Source: Burkholderiales bacterium
GTDB taxonomy: Bacteria > Pseudomonadota > Gammaproteobacteria > Burkholderiales > SG8-41
Direction of reading: 5' to 3'
Assembly (NCBI GenBank): GCA_019634975.1
Contig: JAHCAI010000001.1
Location: 186,001 to 250,000, forward strand
DNA length: 64,000 bases
The notes below the pieces were generated by a model, which was not told the origin of the DNA, did no database searches, and saw only the letters and a program-made list of their open reading frames with translations. A program made the translations under genes and the position numbers. Below are positions 15,901 through 23,528 of this stretch, piece after piece. The stretch's first letter is position 1; each line of letters opens with the position of its first letter.

Positions 15901-18504
15901 TTGGTCCTAAAGAGTGATGAGCGGGCGCTACTGCATCAAGTTCATGAGGTAAGCGATTGGGTAGTTACGCTAGATAGGAATATGGGCATAGAGTTTTTTG
16001 ATCACCGGCACCATCCTACTCGCCCAGATTATCTGATTGATCATTCGCCTGATATGGCCAACGCCCTCGGGCACCGGTTGGTAATCACCTCTCGGTCAAT
16101 TTCTGAACTAGAAGCTTTGCTTAAACCAGTACTCGCTGACTACGGGATTCAGGTTGACGGCGCGCATGCGCTCGTGATCCTAGCGCAGCTTCGTTCACTA
16201 TCAGGGCGATTGGCACTTAAATTGATCTCGGCACCAAACCAGCGTGCGGAGGCGCTCGGTTTGGCATTGTCGAGGCTTTACCTAGAACATCAGGGCGTCT
16301 TTTCCAATCAAATTGTCGTGCCGCTAGATGCTCATATTGATCTTTATCGGGCACTCAAACAGCAAGCGGACGAGTTGGGCGATGAAGTGTCATTTAAGCG
16401 TACTGATCTCGCATTGTTTGATTTGGACGCTGTCCGGCGAGTGATTACCTGTCGCTTGGTGGAGGTGAAGTGTTACTCCCAAGTTGGTGGTTTGGCGAGC
16501 TATAACCAGCTGAAGCAGGCGGTCTCCGCGCAAATCAGTCAAAGCGAGCAGGTCATTGCGTGGCATTTTGACCCATCGCGCACGGAGATAGACCGTGCGG
16601 ACCGGCCAATTAAAGTTAGAGACCTTTCCGCTTTACTCGAGTTTTACCTCGATCGGTCTTGCCGTTATGGGGTAATTGCTCAGGATGCTGCTGATGAGGC
16701 GCGGTATTTTATAAGTACCCTAGAGTCTGGATATCAGCTCCGATTTACGAAGAGCGCCCTGATTTTTGATTTTGAAAAGACCGGAACCGAGCCGGCTGAG
16801 TGGGAATTTGATATCGAGTTTCACAGGATTGGTCTCGATCTTATTAAGCAATTGATCGATGCGGCGGCCCCGGAGACTGTTAGTGCCAGTGCTGATTCGA
16901 TGTCGAGCATCGAAACTATGCAATCTGCAGATGCCCTGGCTACTGCGGAGTTACGCAGGCGGCGGGAGCGGGCTTATTCCGTGCCCGCACTTCACAAAGC
17001 CGAATTCCTCGGTGCAGAGCGAGATCGTACTGTGACTTTGGAGAAATTGGACATTGCTACCTATTCGCCACCGCAGACTGCAATTAATTATTCCAAAGTA
17101 CCTGCGCAATCAGAGCAAAAAGCACAGGATAGTGTGCCATCGCCGGAGTCTGGGGGCGAGGCGGTGGTATCGGCTGTTTCCTCGCCTTCGGAAAATCAGG
17201 CCAGCGTTGTGTCGCCCGGTACCCTTGAAGATTTGCGCTCAGAGCAAGTAGATAGTCCGGCGCCGCCCGCAGAAGAGCAGGTGGTTGTGTCTGAAGCTGC
17301 ACCGCGATTTGACGTCATGTTAGGCGTGCCTGGGGATTCGCCTCAATACGGTATCGTGGGTGACGTGGCCGGTCGGAAAGTGGCGCTCGATCTTAATCAG
17401 ACTCACACGATCAGCCTGTTTGGTGTTCAAGGTGGCGGAAAAAGCTACACACTCGGAAGCATTGCGGAGATGGCGTCTCTGCGAATACCGGGTGTAAATA
17501 TGTTGCCTCGCCCTCTTGCTACGGTCATATTTCATTACAGCCCCACCATGGATTATCGGCCGGAGTTCACTTCTATGGTTTCTCCGAATACGGTTGAGGA
17601 CCAGATCCGTCAATTACGGGAAAATTATGGCGCGCAACCGCAAGGCTTATCGGATGTTTTGCTGCTTGCGCCAGCTGACAAAGTAGATGAGCGAAAAGAG
17701 GAGTATCCGGATATAGAAGTGATTCCTCTCAAGTTTTCGGCAGCGGAACTGCAATCAAGTCATTGGCGATTTTTGATGGGTGCCGTCGGTAATCAAGCCA
17801 CCTATATACGGCAGTTGAATCGCCTCATGAAGACCCTCCGGAGCAATCTCACCATAGAGGCTCTTCGACATGGCATCGATAATTCGCCACTCCCGGATCA
17901 CCTAAAGGATCTGGCGCGAATGCGGCTGGATTTGGCCGCCGAGTATATCGACGATACGGTAAACCTCTCTGAGGTTATTCGGCCCGGGAGGCTGATAATT
18001 GTTGATTTGCGTGATGAATTTATTGAGAAAGATGAAGCACTCGGTCTATTTGTAGTGTTGTTGCAGCTTTTTGCCGATGCAAAATATCAAGGGGAAGCCT
18101 TTAACAAGCTGGTCGTTTTCGATGAGGCGCACAAGTACATCGAGAGTCCGGATTTGGTGGCGGGATTGGTGGAGGTAGTGCGGGAGATGCGGCACAAGGG
18201 GACGAGCATTTTGGTCGCCAGTCAGGACCCACCTTCAGTGCCGGTATCGCTCATCGAGCTGTCCTCTCAAATCGTAATACACAAATTTAACTCGCCAGCA
18301 TGGTTAAAGCACCTGCAGAAGGCTAATGCGGCGTTGGCCGCACTTTCGGCGGAACGTATGGCCAGTCTTGGGCCAGGCGAGGCTTTTATATGGTCGAGCA
18401 AGGCGTCTGATGAGGCGTTCACCAAGGGGGCGATAAAGATTCGATGCCGCCCTCGCGTGACCCAGCATGGCGGGGGCACCAAGACCGCTGTTAGTTCCCT
18501 ATAG
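12946..18504 (+). CDS. mad8: MADS protein MAD8: giant HerA/FtsK-like ATPase
   Basis: An 1852-residue protein. The C-terminal 380 residues form a HerA-like ATPase: GVQGGGKSYTL from residue 1493 (Walker A), VVFDEAHKY from 1723 (Walker B), LVASQDP as sensor, and an end typical of HerA/VirB4-like translocases. Around residue 1160-1190, DLDAVRRVITCRLVEVKCYS carries an E-V-K (E1173, K1175) after acidic residues, as in PD-(D/E)xK nucleases. The N-terminal two thirds match nothing I recognise. It likely moves along or remodels DNA as the largest subunit of the complex. It is the last gene of the operon, and 87 bases separate it from the next start. Confidence 0.83.
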   Translation: MSQGIRELTQADLLDGLESVLLPWLKERIRTREAGHCMRISDLDQELMIRLCGRLRSEIADVNIVMLSDGGGRVPGDIVVSSTKLVELRNPNPDGSQRPPLLVFVPNDIRASAEDSFGVATFEEIRVQGIYETLREQLVDTLSPIFRDPVREVLRVVVEGEKPWPFADKLAIVRFLLTAKVNGGDAESIGAGLYELGLVPDFELLAQPERAAARVFRNRDCVERITWSSRSERGRALDLGLSKQDFRKELGDFLADAGVEDPRLWTRAIVVDRSNWCFAFNKWEFEDGGASPDSIFIGDVQVDVPVFEDSDNDLGLSELNGQRVLVVGKNGLRRFSVSFRVDPHPSRVQGLRRFVAQVISRENGPIGLVRRKAAWTRATDSAKVSFSSLGKVEWEEGWHFVRLLAETDSGDLVPLVNESGDPVPWNPAPDAAIVRPNESDAFYVLANEDVEVEPQQRAVPREPSLAHARMRAQFIAAAQGRDPAAVSVTSVEWLAQKASGQGFGAGTLVIKLGREGAFHVPLSPVLLDLERQMLAMPVDAISWRMQVEQGVACSPVVELTGWPEGPEAQRFVEVRKRYFDLVRASSTDLITQGLDPAIAKPLAIDYASSYLDMLQSIIKRANSAEGLDAQAALLDLRRILSVDSVRIVITDYRDRYREAALVSPLNPLRAIWFSTWARVGDGWLQVAARGAREFLGPTRDALLRQLAPAAFPPVIPTESGRVLTAVDNLNQFWSLYAPSGETDPRGLVGEVCTAMGLPEPAIGGALIDGAYLASRAQRYLAQHPYVRTFVVNAFNAGRATVLADMLLDLQRRPAFSDLRYDIRLFVPDPDTPGVGEALIDLLSPESGTTGREADAFVTPTESHLRPKLRLAIRSTSEFRDSPEDHGAHISMLFDVFPAEEIQVIRPAPLTEMSAVYGLVQRFAVGYTEDDDFVAWHRRPMHGPASPLEGDEELSDLLSGLARTMSSATAMVATGQVGVDLRPVVTLVLKSDERALLHQVHEVSDWVVTLDRNMGIEFFDHRHHPTRPDYLIDHSPDMANALGHRLVITSRSISELEALLKPVLADYGIQVDGAHALVILAQLRSLSGRLALKLISAPNQRAEALGLALSRLYLEHQGVFSNQIVVPLDAHIDLYRALKQQADELGDEVSFKRTDLALFDLDAVRRVITCRLVEVKCYSQVGGLASYNQLKQAVSAQISQSEQVIAWHFDPSRTEIDRADRPIKVRDLSALLEFYLDRSCRYGVIAQDAADEARYFISTLESGYQLRFTKSALIFDFEKTGTEPAEWEFDIEFHRIGLDLIKQLIDAAAPETVSASADSMSSIETMQSADALATAELRRRRERAYSVPALHKAEFLGAERDRTVTLEKLDIATYSPPQTAINYSKVPAQSEQKAQDSVPSPESGGEAVVSAVSSPSENQASVVSPGTLEDLRSEQVDSPAPPAEEQVVVSEAAPRFDVMLGVPGDSPQYGIVGDVAGRKVALDLNQTHTISLFGVQGGGKSYTLGSIAEMASLRIPGVNMLPRPLATVIFHYSPTMDYRPEFTSMVSPNTVEDQIRQLRENYGAQPQGLSDVLLLAPADKVDERKEEYPDIEVIPLKFSAAELQSSHWRFLMGAVGNQATYIRQLNRLMKTLRSNLTIEALRHGIDNSPLPDHLKDLARMRLDLAAEYIDDTVNLSEVIRPGRLIIVDLRDEFIEKDEALGLFVVLLQLFADAKYQGEAFNKLVVFDEAHKYIESPDLVAGLVEVVREMRHKGTSILVASQDPPSVPVSLIELSSQIVIHKFNSPAWLKHLQKANAALAALSAERMASLGPGEAFIWSSKASDEAFTKGAIKIRCRPRVTQHGGGTKTAVSSL

Positions 18505-18589
18505 CAATATTCCAGCTGTGTATTTCTGGCGGCACATATCAAAGAAGCGTGTGTCGATAATGCGTTTTTTGGTGAGACGGAGCAATATT
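18503..18589. repeat. AGCAATATT direct repeats after mad8
   Basis: The nine-base AGCAATATT occurs at 18503-18511 and 18581-18589, bracketing the whole spacer between mad8 and the next gene. It could be chance, a small deletion scar or a regulatory repeat. Confidence 0.3.
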
Positions 18590-18591
18590 AG

Positions 18592-19218
18592 TTGTTCACT
18601 CAAGACGAAGCGAAATTCGTTGGCGTTGACGTTGGTGGTTCGCGCAAAGGCTTCCATGCGGTACTACTGAGTGGGAATCAGGTTCTTAGCCGGATGCATG
18701 CTACTGACGCCTCGGGAGTTAGAAGCTGGTGCCTAAGGGCAGATGTTCTTGCGATTGGGATTGATGCCCCTTGCCGTTGGAGTGCGGCTGGAGGTGGCCG
18801 CCTCGCGGAGCGTGAGTTGGCAAAGGCAGGAATGTCTACTTTCTCAACCCCGACCAGAGAACGAGGCGAGTCGCATGCGTTTTATCAGTGGATGATGAAT
18901 GGTGCCCGGTTATACAAGGAGCTCGAGGTCGATTACCCACTCTTCGATGGACAACGCAACAATGATAGGTTTTGTGTTGAAACTTTCCCGCACGCTGTGG
19001 CCTGTGCACTCGCTGGGAGGATTGTTTCTGCAAAACAGAAAAGAGTTATTCGTGAATCACTTCTCCATGGTCTTGGTCTGCGAAATAAGCTGCTGAGCAA
19101 TATTGATTACATTGATGCTGCACTTTGCGCTATCGCCGCGGAAAGTGTCGCGCAGGGCTCCTATCGAAAGTATGGAAGTGCTGCGGAAGGGTATATCGTG
19201 ACCCCTGATCAGAGCTAA
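18592..19218 (+). CDS. DUF429 family protein (predicted RNase H-fold nuclease)
   Basis: The TTG at 18592 is the first possible start, because an in-frame TAG directly precedes it. The 208-residue protein has the acidic motifs of DUF429: FVGVDVGGSRKGFHA near the N-terminus, AIGIDAPCRW near 60, CVETFPHA near 125 and DYIDAALCAI near 170. These align with an RNase H-like active site. No experimental function is firmly set for the family. Its AT-richer composition matches the MADS operon, so it probably arrived with it. It could be an accessory nuclease, but that is inference from position. Confidence 0.75.
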   Translation: MFTQDEAKFVGVDVGGSRKGFHAVLLSGNQVLSRMHATDASGVRSWCLRADVLAIGIDAPCRWSAAGGGRLAERELAKAGMSTFSTPTRERGESHAFYQWMMNGARLYKELEVDYPLFDGQRNNDRFCVETFPHAVACALAGRIVSAKQKRVIRESLLHGLGLRNKLLSNIDYIDAALCAIAAESVAQGSYRKYGSAAEGYIVTPDQS

Positions 19219-19296
19219 ATCACTCGTTTGCTTTCGATTGAGCTTTGACATGGGATTGAGTGGAGGGCGGGTATTACCTTTTTAGATAGGTAGGGC

Positions 19297-21198
19297 ATGG
19301 CCACATTAATACCATCGCTAAACGCCAGCCTCCGCCGCATGACCGGCGGCGAGCGCCGCTTTGCTCAGCGCTTGGTCGACAAGCTCGAAGACGACTACAC
19401 CTGCTGGTATGACGTGCCCATTGGCGTGGCGGCCCGGCATCCGGATTTTGTGCTGCTGAGTCCCCGCCGTGGTGTGCTGATCTTGGAGGTCAAGGATTGG
19501 AAGCTGGAGACCATCGAAAGCGCTGACAAGGCCCGGATCACCATTCACACAAACATTGGCACCCAGAAGGTTTCAAATCCCTTTGAGCAGGCGCGCCAGT
19601 ATGCGCATGCGGTGGTCAATCTGCTGCAGCAGGACCCGCAGTTGCAGCAGGGTGAGGGCCAGTACAAGGGCCGGCTTTGCGTGCCCTTCGGTTATGGCGT
19701 GGTGCTGGCCAATATCACCCGTAAACAGTTTGAGACCGCGCAGCTTGATGCGGTGATCGAGCCGCACCGGGTGATCTGCCGCGATGAAATGCTGGAGAAC
19801 GTCGAGGCCGAAGAGTTCCAGAAGCGGCTCTGGGGCATGTTCTCGGTGCAGTTCGGTGCCGCACTGACCATGCCGCAGGTCGACCGCGTGCGCTGGCATC
19901 TCTTCCCAGAAATTCGCGTACAGCCCGAGCAAATGAGCCTGAGTGAAGTGGAGGCTGTGGATGTGGATGGTCGCCGCGAGCCTACGCAATTGCCGGATCT
20001 GCTGCGAGTCATGGATATGCAGCAGGAGCAGTTGGCGCGCAGTCTGGGCGAGGGGCACCGGGTTATTCATGGCGTCGCGGGGTCGGGCAAGACACTGATT
20101 CTCGGTTTCCGCTGCGAGCGGTTGGCGCCAGTGCTGGGCAAGCCGGTGCTGGTGCTCTGTTACAACGCCGCGCTGGCAGCCAAGCTGCAGAGTGTGATCA
20201 AGCAGAAGAAGCTTGATGACAAGGTCAGTGTGCGCACCTTTCACGGCTGGTGTTTTGACCAGCTGCGGCTCTACAACGTGGTGATGCCGCCCAAGGGCGA
20301 GCGGTTTTTCGAGCAGCTCGTCGAATCGGTGATTCGTGGCGTCGACCAGGGCCAGATTCCCCGCGCGCAATATGGCGCGGTGATGATCGACGAGGGGCAT
20401 GATTTCCAGCCGGAATGGCTCAAACTGGTGACGCAGATGGTCGATCCCGAAACCAATTCGCTGTTGCTGCTTTATGACGACGCGCAGTCCATCTACGGCG
20501 GCAAGGCGCGGCGCAAATTCAGCTTTTCAAGCCTGGGCATCCAGGCGCAGGGGCGCACGACCATACTGCGGCTGAATTACCGAAACACCGCCGAAATCCT
20601 CGGTACGGCTTATGAATTCGCCCGGGAATACATCCGTCCAGAACAGGCCGAGGAAGATGGCGTGCCGCTGATTCAGCCTGAGAGCGCCGGCCGTCGCGGC
20701 CTGCCGCCGGAGCTGCGGCAGTTCCCGACGCTGGCGAGGGAAGGGGTTTATCTGGCGGAGCAGTTCCGCCGCCTCAACAAGTCCGGCCGAGCGTGGCGGG
20801 ATATGGCGGTTGTGTATCGCACGGCTTTTATTGGCGAGGAAATGGCCAAGCAGCTGAAGCTGGCCAAAATACCGCTGCAATTTCTGGGTGGGGCCGGCAA
20901 GAAACGTTTTGACCCGGCGGAAGACAGCGTCAAGGTGCTGACGATGCACAGCAGCAAGGGGCTGGAGTTTCCGGTGGTGGCGATTCCGGGGCTGGGTTAC
21001 ATGCCGCACAGGGAATTCGATATCCACGAAGAAGCGAAACTGCTTTATGTGGCGATGACTAGGGCGATGGATACCTTGATTTTGACGGCCAGCAGGGAAT
21101 CGCCTTTTGTCAGCCGGATTCAGCAGGTGAATCAGCCGGCCAGGCCGGGTGCCGGTAAAGGCATTGTTTCCGGGATCTTGGGATTGTTGGGGCGGTAG
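19297..21198 (+). CDS. NERD-domain SF1 helicase (UvrD/Rep-like)
   Basis: The 633-residue product joins an N-terminal NERD nuclease-like domain (about 10-130; LLSPRRGVLILEVKDWK) to a superfamily 1 helicase. Walker A is GVAGSGKT from 259, the DExx box is MIDEGHDFQPEW near 364-375, motif V is MHSSKGLEFPVVAIPG, and motif VI is LLYVAMTRAMDTLIL. Solitary proteins with this architecture are widespread and often lie in defence islands. Composition is closer to the host than to MADS, so it may have arrived separately. MAD6, in the neighbouring operon, also begins with a NERD domain. Confidence 0.85.
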   Translation: MATLIPSLNASLRRMTGGERRFAQRLVDKLEDDYTCWYDVPIGVAARHPDFVLLSPRRGVLILEVKDWKLETIESADKARITIHTNIGTQKVSNPFEQARQYAHAVVNLLQQDPQLQQGEGQYKGRLCVPFGYGVVLANITRKQFETAQLDAVIEPHRVICRDEMLENVEAEEFQKRLWGMFSVQFGAALTMPQVDRVRWHLFPEIRVQPEQMSLSEVEAVDVDGRREPTQLPDLLRVMDMQQEQLARSLGEGHRVIHGVAGSGKTLILGFRCERLAPVLGKPVLVLCYNAALAAKLQSVIKQKKLDDKVSVRTFHGWCFDQLRLYNVVMPPKGERFFEQLVESVIRGVDQGQIPRAQYGAVMIDEGHDFQPEWLKLVTQMVDPETNSLLLLYDDAQSIYGGKARRKFSFSSLGIQAQGRTTILRLNYRNTAEILGTAYEFAREYIRPEQAEEDGVPLIQPESAGRRGLPPELRQFPTLAREGVYLAEQFRRLNKSGRAWRDMAVVYRTAFIGEEMAKQLKLAKIPLQFLGGAGKKRFDPAEDSVKVLTMHSSKGLEFPVVAIPGLGYMPHREFDIHEEAKLLYVAMTRAMDTLILTASRESPFVSRIQQVNQPARPGAGKGIVSGILGLLGR

Positions 21199-21205
21199 TC
21201 GCCAA

Positions 21206-22519
21206 TCAGCCGGCTTGAAACGACAGCCGATGCACCCCGCCGATCTGCTCCCTTCGCATCTCATCCACTCCCGCCGCCTCTGCGCATTCCGGCCAGGTCT
21301 TCACCGCCGCCCGCACTTCATCAAGAATCGCCGCGGCGCGCCCGCGTTTCATCTGCGCTGATCTGGCGCAGGCTTCGAAATCCGCCCGCGTGAAGCCGTC
21401 GCGTTTGCCGTTCATCGTCATCTGGTGCGTGGCGGTCCACAGGCCGGGGTTGTAGCTGTAGGTCATGTCGAAGGCCGGCGCCAGGGACCATTGGCCCTGC
21501 TGATCCATCAGGAAGGCGATGTTCTTGACGTGGTCGTCCTGGTTGCGGGCGACGATGTTGAAGGTCATGCGCCGGAACTGTTCTTCCACCGCGGCCATCG
21601 GTAGCCCGAGCTGGCGGATGGTCAGCAGCGCCTGCTCATAGGCGTAGGCGCCGGCCTGGTTGAAGTCGTAGTGCTGCAGGGCGCACAGCGACTGCATGTG
21701 CAGCTTCTCGCCGCCGGCTGTGCGGTCGAAGCGCCGCGCCATGAAATGCCGGCGGCCGTTTTCTTCGAGCAGGCGGCACTCGCTCATGGTGATGCCGGCT
21801 TTCTGCGCCATCAGGTAGTAGGCGTATTCGATGGTGCCGTAGCCTTGCGGGTCTTCGAGTTCCCTGTCGTTCTCCCACCCCTTGTTGCCGCTGACGCCGT
21901 CGAACTTGAGCAGCCAGTATTCGAAGCCGGGGCCGGCGGCCACCTGGCCGGAGCGCACTTCGTGGGTGTCGCGGTTCCAGGCGATCACCGCCTTGGCGCG
22001 CGCGCCGCCCGCTGAGGTGCCCACGATCAGGATGTCGCGCAGCGCTTTCTCGCGCGCGGCCCCGGCAAAACTTGCCTTCAGGTCATTGCGGTGGGTCAGC
22101 ACTTCGGAGGCGAGCTGCACCAGGGTGTCGATCTCGATTTTCGCGGACTTGCGCGGCCGCGGTCCCAGCACCGGCGCGAATTCCAGCGCGCCCATGCCGC
22201 GGGTGCCGGTGTAGCAGAGGCGCTCGACGGCACTGAAGCTCGCGGGGCTGCGGCCCTGGGTCGCGAGCCAGGCGTCGATCAGCGCGTTGCCGAAGCGGTC
22301 GGGCAGCGAGTCGGCCAGCAGGCCCGGCAGGCCGTGGAAGGTGTTGCGCGGCAGCGCGGGGAATTCGTAGACCTGATCGCTGAGCGGCATCACCAGCGGC
22401 GAGATCTCGATGCCGCTGGCGGCGAAGGCGGGGTCGTACTGGAAGGCCGCCACGTCGCGGCCTTCGTCGAGGGCCACCGCGCCGATGCGGCGGCCCCACA
22501 GCCGGACTTCGGCAATCAC
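21206..22519 (-). CDS. hipA: HipA-like serine/threonine kinase toxin
   Basis: I choose GTG 22519, which overlaps the hipB stop (GTGA); the longer frame upstream lies inside hipB. The 437-residue product has HipA hallmarks: an N-terminal domain with RLCYTGTRGMGALEF, the glycine-rich segment VGTSAGGARAKA corresponding to the phosphorylated loop of HipA, the nucleotide-binding strand EYWLLKFDG, catalytic RNQDDHVKN and metal-binding APAFDMTYS. HipA kinases cause growth arrest; in E. coli the target is glutamyl-tRNA synthetase. The target here is unknown. It is transcribed with hipB, which should neutralise and repress it. Confidence 0.87.
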   Translation of the reverse strand: MIAEVRLWGRRIGAVALDEGRDVAAFQYDPAFAASGIEISPLVMPLSDQVYEFPALPRNTFHGLPGLLADSLPDRFGNALIDAWLATQGRSPASFSAVERLCYTGTRGMGALEFAPVLGPRPRKSAKIEIDTLVQLASEVLTHRNDLKASFAGAAREKALRDILIVGTSAGGARAKAVIAWNRDTHEVRSGQVAAGPGFEYWLLKFDGVSGNKGWENDRELEDPQGYGTIEYAYYLMAQKAGITMSECRLLEENGRRHFMARRFDRTAGGEKLHMQSLCALQHYDFNQAGAYAYEQALLTIRQLGLPMAAVEEQFRRMTFNIVARNQDDHVKNIAFLMDQQGQWSLAPAFDMTYSYNPGLWTATHQMTMNGKRDGFTRADFEACARSAQMKRGRAAAILDEVRAAVKTWPECAEAAGVDEMRREQIGGVHRLSFQAG

Positions 22520-22869
22520 GGGGTTTTGCCCCAGGTCCACTGCGCGGTGGATGGAGTGCCGCCCTTGCGGCCGGTGGCGCGTTTGCGCTGCCGGCGCTGC
22601 AGCTTGAGCTGGGCGATGGGGCTCGCGGTTTGCGCGGGCAGCAGCAGGTCGAAGCGCTCCGCCAGGCCCAGCGCGCGGCACACACGCACGAAGCCCGAAA
22701 GCTGCGTCGCCGCCTGCCCGAGTTCCAGCCGCTGCAGCGTGCGCAGCCCGAGCCCGGCCTGTTCGGCGAGCTGTTCCTGGGTCAGGTTCTTGGCGAGGCG
22801 CAGCTGCGCGAGGCGCTCGCCGATCTGCCGGAGCAGGGCGGTGTCGGTGAGGGTGTTGTCCATGGTCAT
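22516..22869 (-). CDS. hipB: HipB-like XRE antitoxin/repressor
   Basis: A 117-residue protein with an XRE helix-turn-helix (RQIGERLAQLRLAKNLTQEQLAEQAGLGLRTLQRLE), then a second helical part and a basic tail (QRRQRKRATGRKGG). The start ATG at 22869 has AAAGG five bases upstream; a second ATG at 22863 is also possible. It lies just ahead of hipA and overlaps it by four bases, as expected for a HipBA operon. Four similar palindromes upstream of the start are probable binding sites for this protein, giving autorepression. Confidence 0.87.
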   Translation of the reverse strand: MTMDNTLTDTALLRQIGERLAQLRLAKNLTQEQLAEQAGLGLRTLQRLELGQAATQLSGFVRVCRALGLAERFDLLLPAQTASPIAQLKLQRRQRKRATGRKGGTPSTAQWTWGKTP

Positions 22870-23010
22870 TGCGCCTTTGATGGCGGTTTGACGGTAGATT
22901 TCATCTTAACACGCCATTAAAGGCGTTTAAATGTTTTTTATATTAAAACGTCGTTTATGGCGTAAATCAATGGAAATACTATTTAATATGCCGTTTATGG
23001 CGTTTTAATT
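22870..23010 (-). promoter_or_regulatory. hipBA control region with four operator palindromes
   Basis: Four versions of a palindrome close to ACGCC-TTTAAT-GGCGT lie upstream of hipB: GCGCCTTTGATGGCG (about 22871-22885, just before the start codon), ACGCCATTAAAGGCGT (22911-22926), ACGTCGTTTATGGCGT (22948-22963) and TGCCGTTTATGGCGT (about 22989-23003). The sequence between them is AT-rich and contains promoter-like TTTAAT/TATTAA tracts. Multiple operators fit cooperative repression by HipB. Confidence 0.65.
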
Positions 23011-23528
23011 GATGGCAAGATATATTCACCTAAGTATTTGTTTTTATTGGTTATTTTGACAAAGGGCGGAGATCTGCGGGGTCGGCGAAGCGCCTCCCGC
23101 GGGAGGCCTCCGCCGCGGTACACCGGGCCCGCTATGCGTTGGATCCCAGGGTTGTCCTTCCAGCGCCTGAGCGAGCAGACGACCGCTCCCCCAAGGGGAT
23201 TTCCTTCGGGGCGAATACCGTCCGCATCAAGCGCCGGGCGCGACCGGTAAAAACGCGGCCACACCACGCTACGGCTTGGCGGGAGGTGTACCGAACGCTG
23301 CCGCCCGTGTTGCCGTCCGGCTGCGAACCGCGCAAGCAGTGCCTCGGCTTGTTGCGGATGAGGATCGCGGCGCAGGCTGCGCCGGCGCGAGGGCGTCGTG
23401 CAGTGCCGCGATGTCGCCGGGTTTTGCCTATGTTGTGAACCGTTCCCGCCCCCGGTGCCGGATTCCCTATAAAATCGGGCGGTTTTTTTGTGCGACTTTT
23501 TGACCAGGCAACCCAGAAAGGCAAGTTC
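23011..23528. other. Intergenic region, repeats but no gene
   Basis: This stretch starts with an AT-rich motif copy (23031-23058), then GC-rich DNA containing a CCCCCAAGGGGATTTCC-type repeat module (23188-23213), also present at 28302-28330 and 30991-31019. A CCGCCC/GGGCGG pair (23446-23482) followed by seven T could be a weak terminator or leader hairpin just before the next gene. Open frames here show no family features. Confidence 0.5.
23031..23058 (-). repeat. AT-rich dispersed motif, copy 3
   Basis: On the minus strand this reads AACCAATAAAAACAAATACTTA, with the exact 15-mer core. It lies beyond the hipB operators and is not part of a coding frame. Confidence 0.7.
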
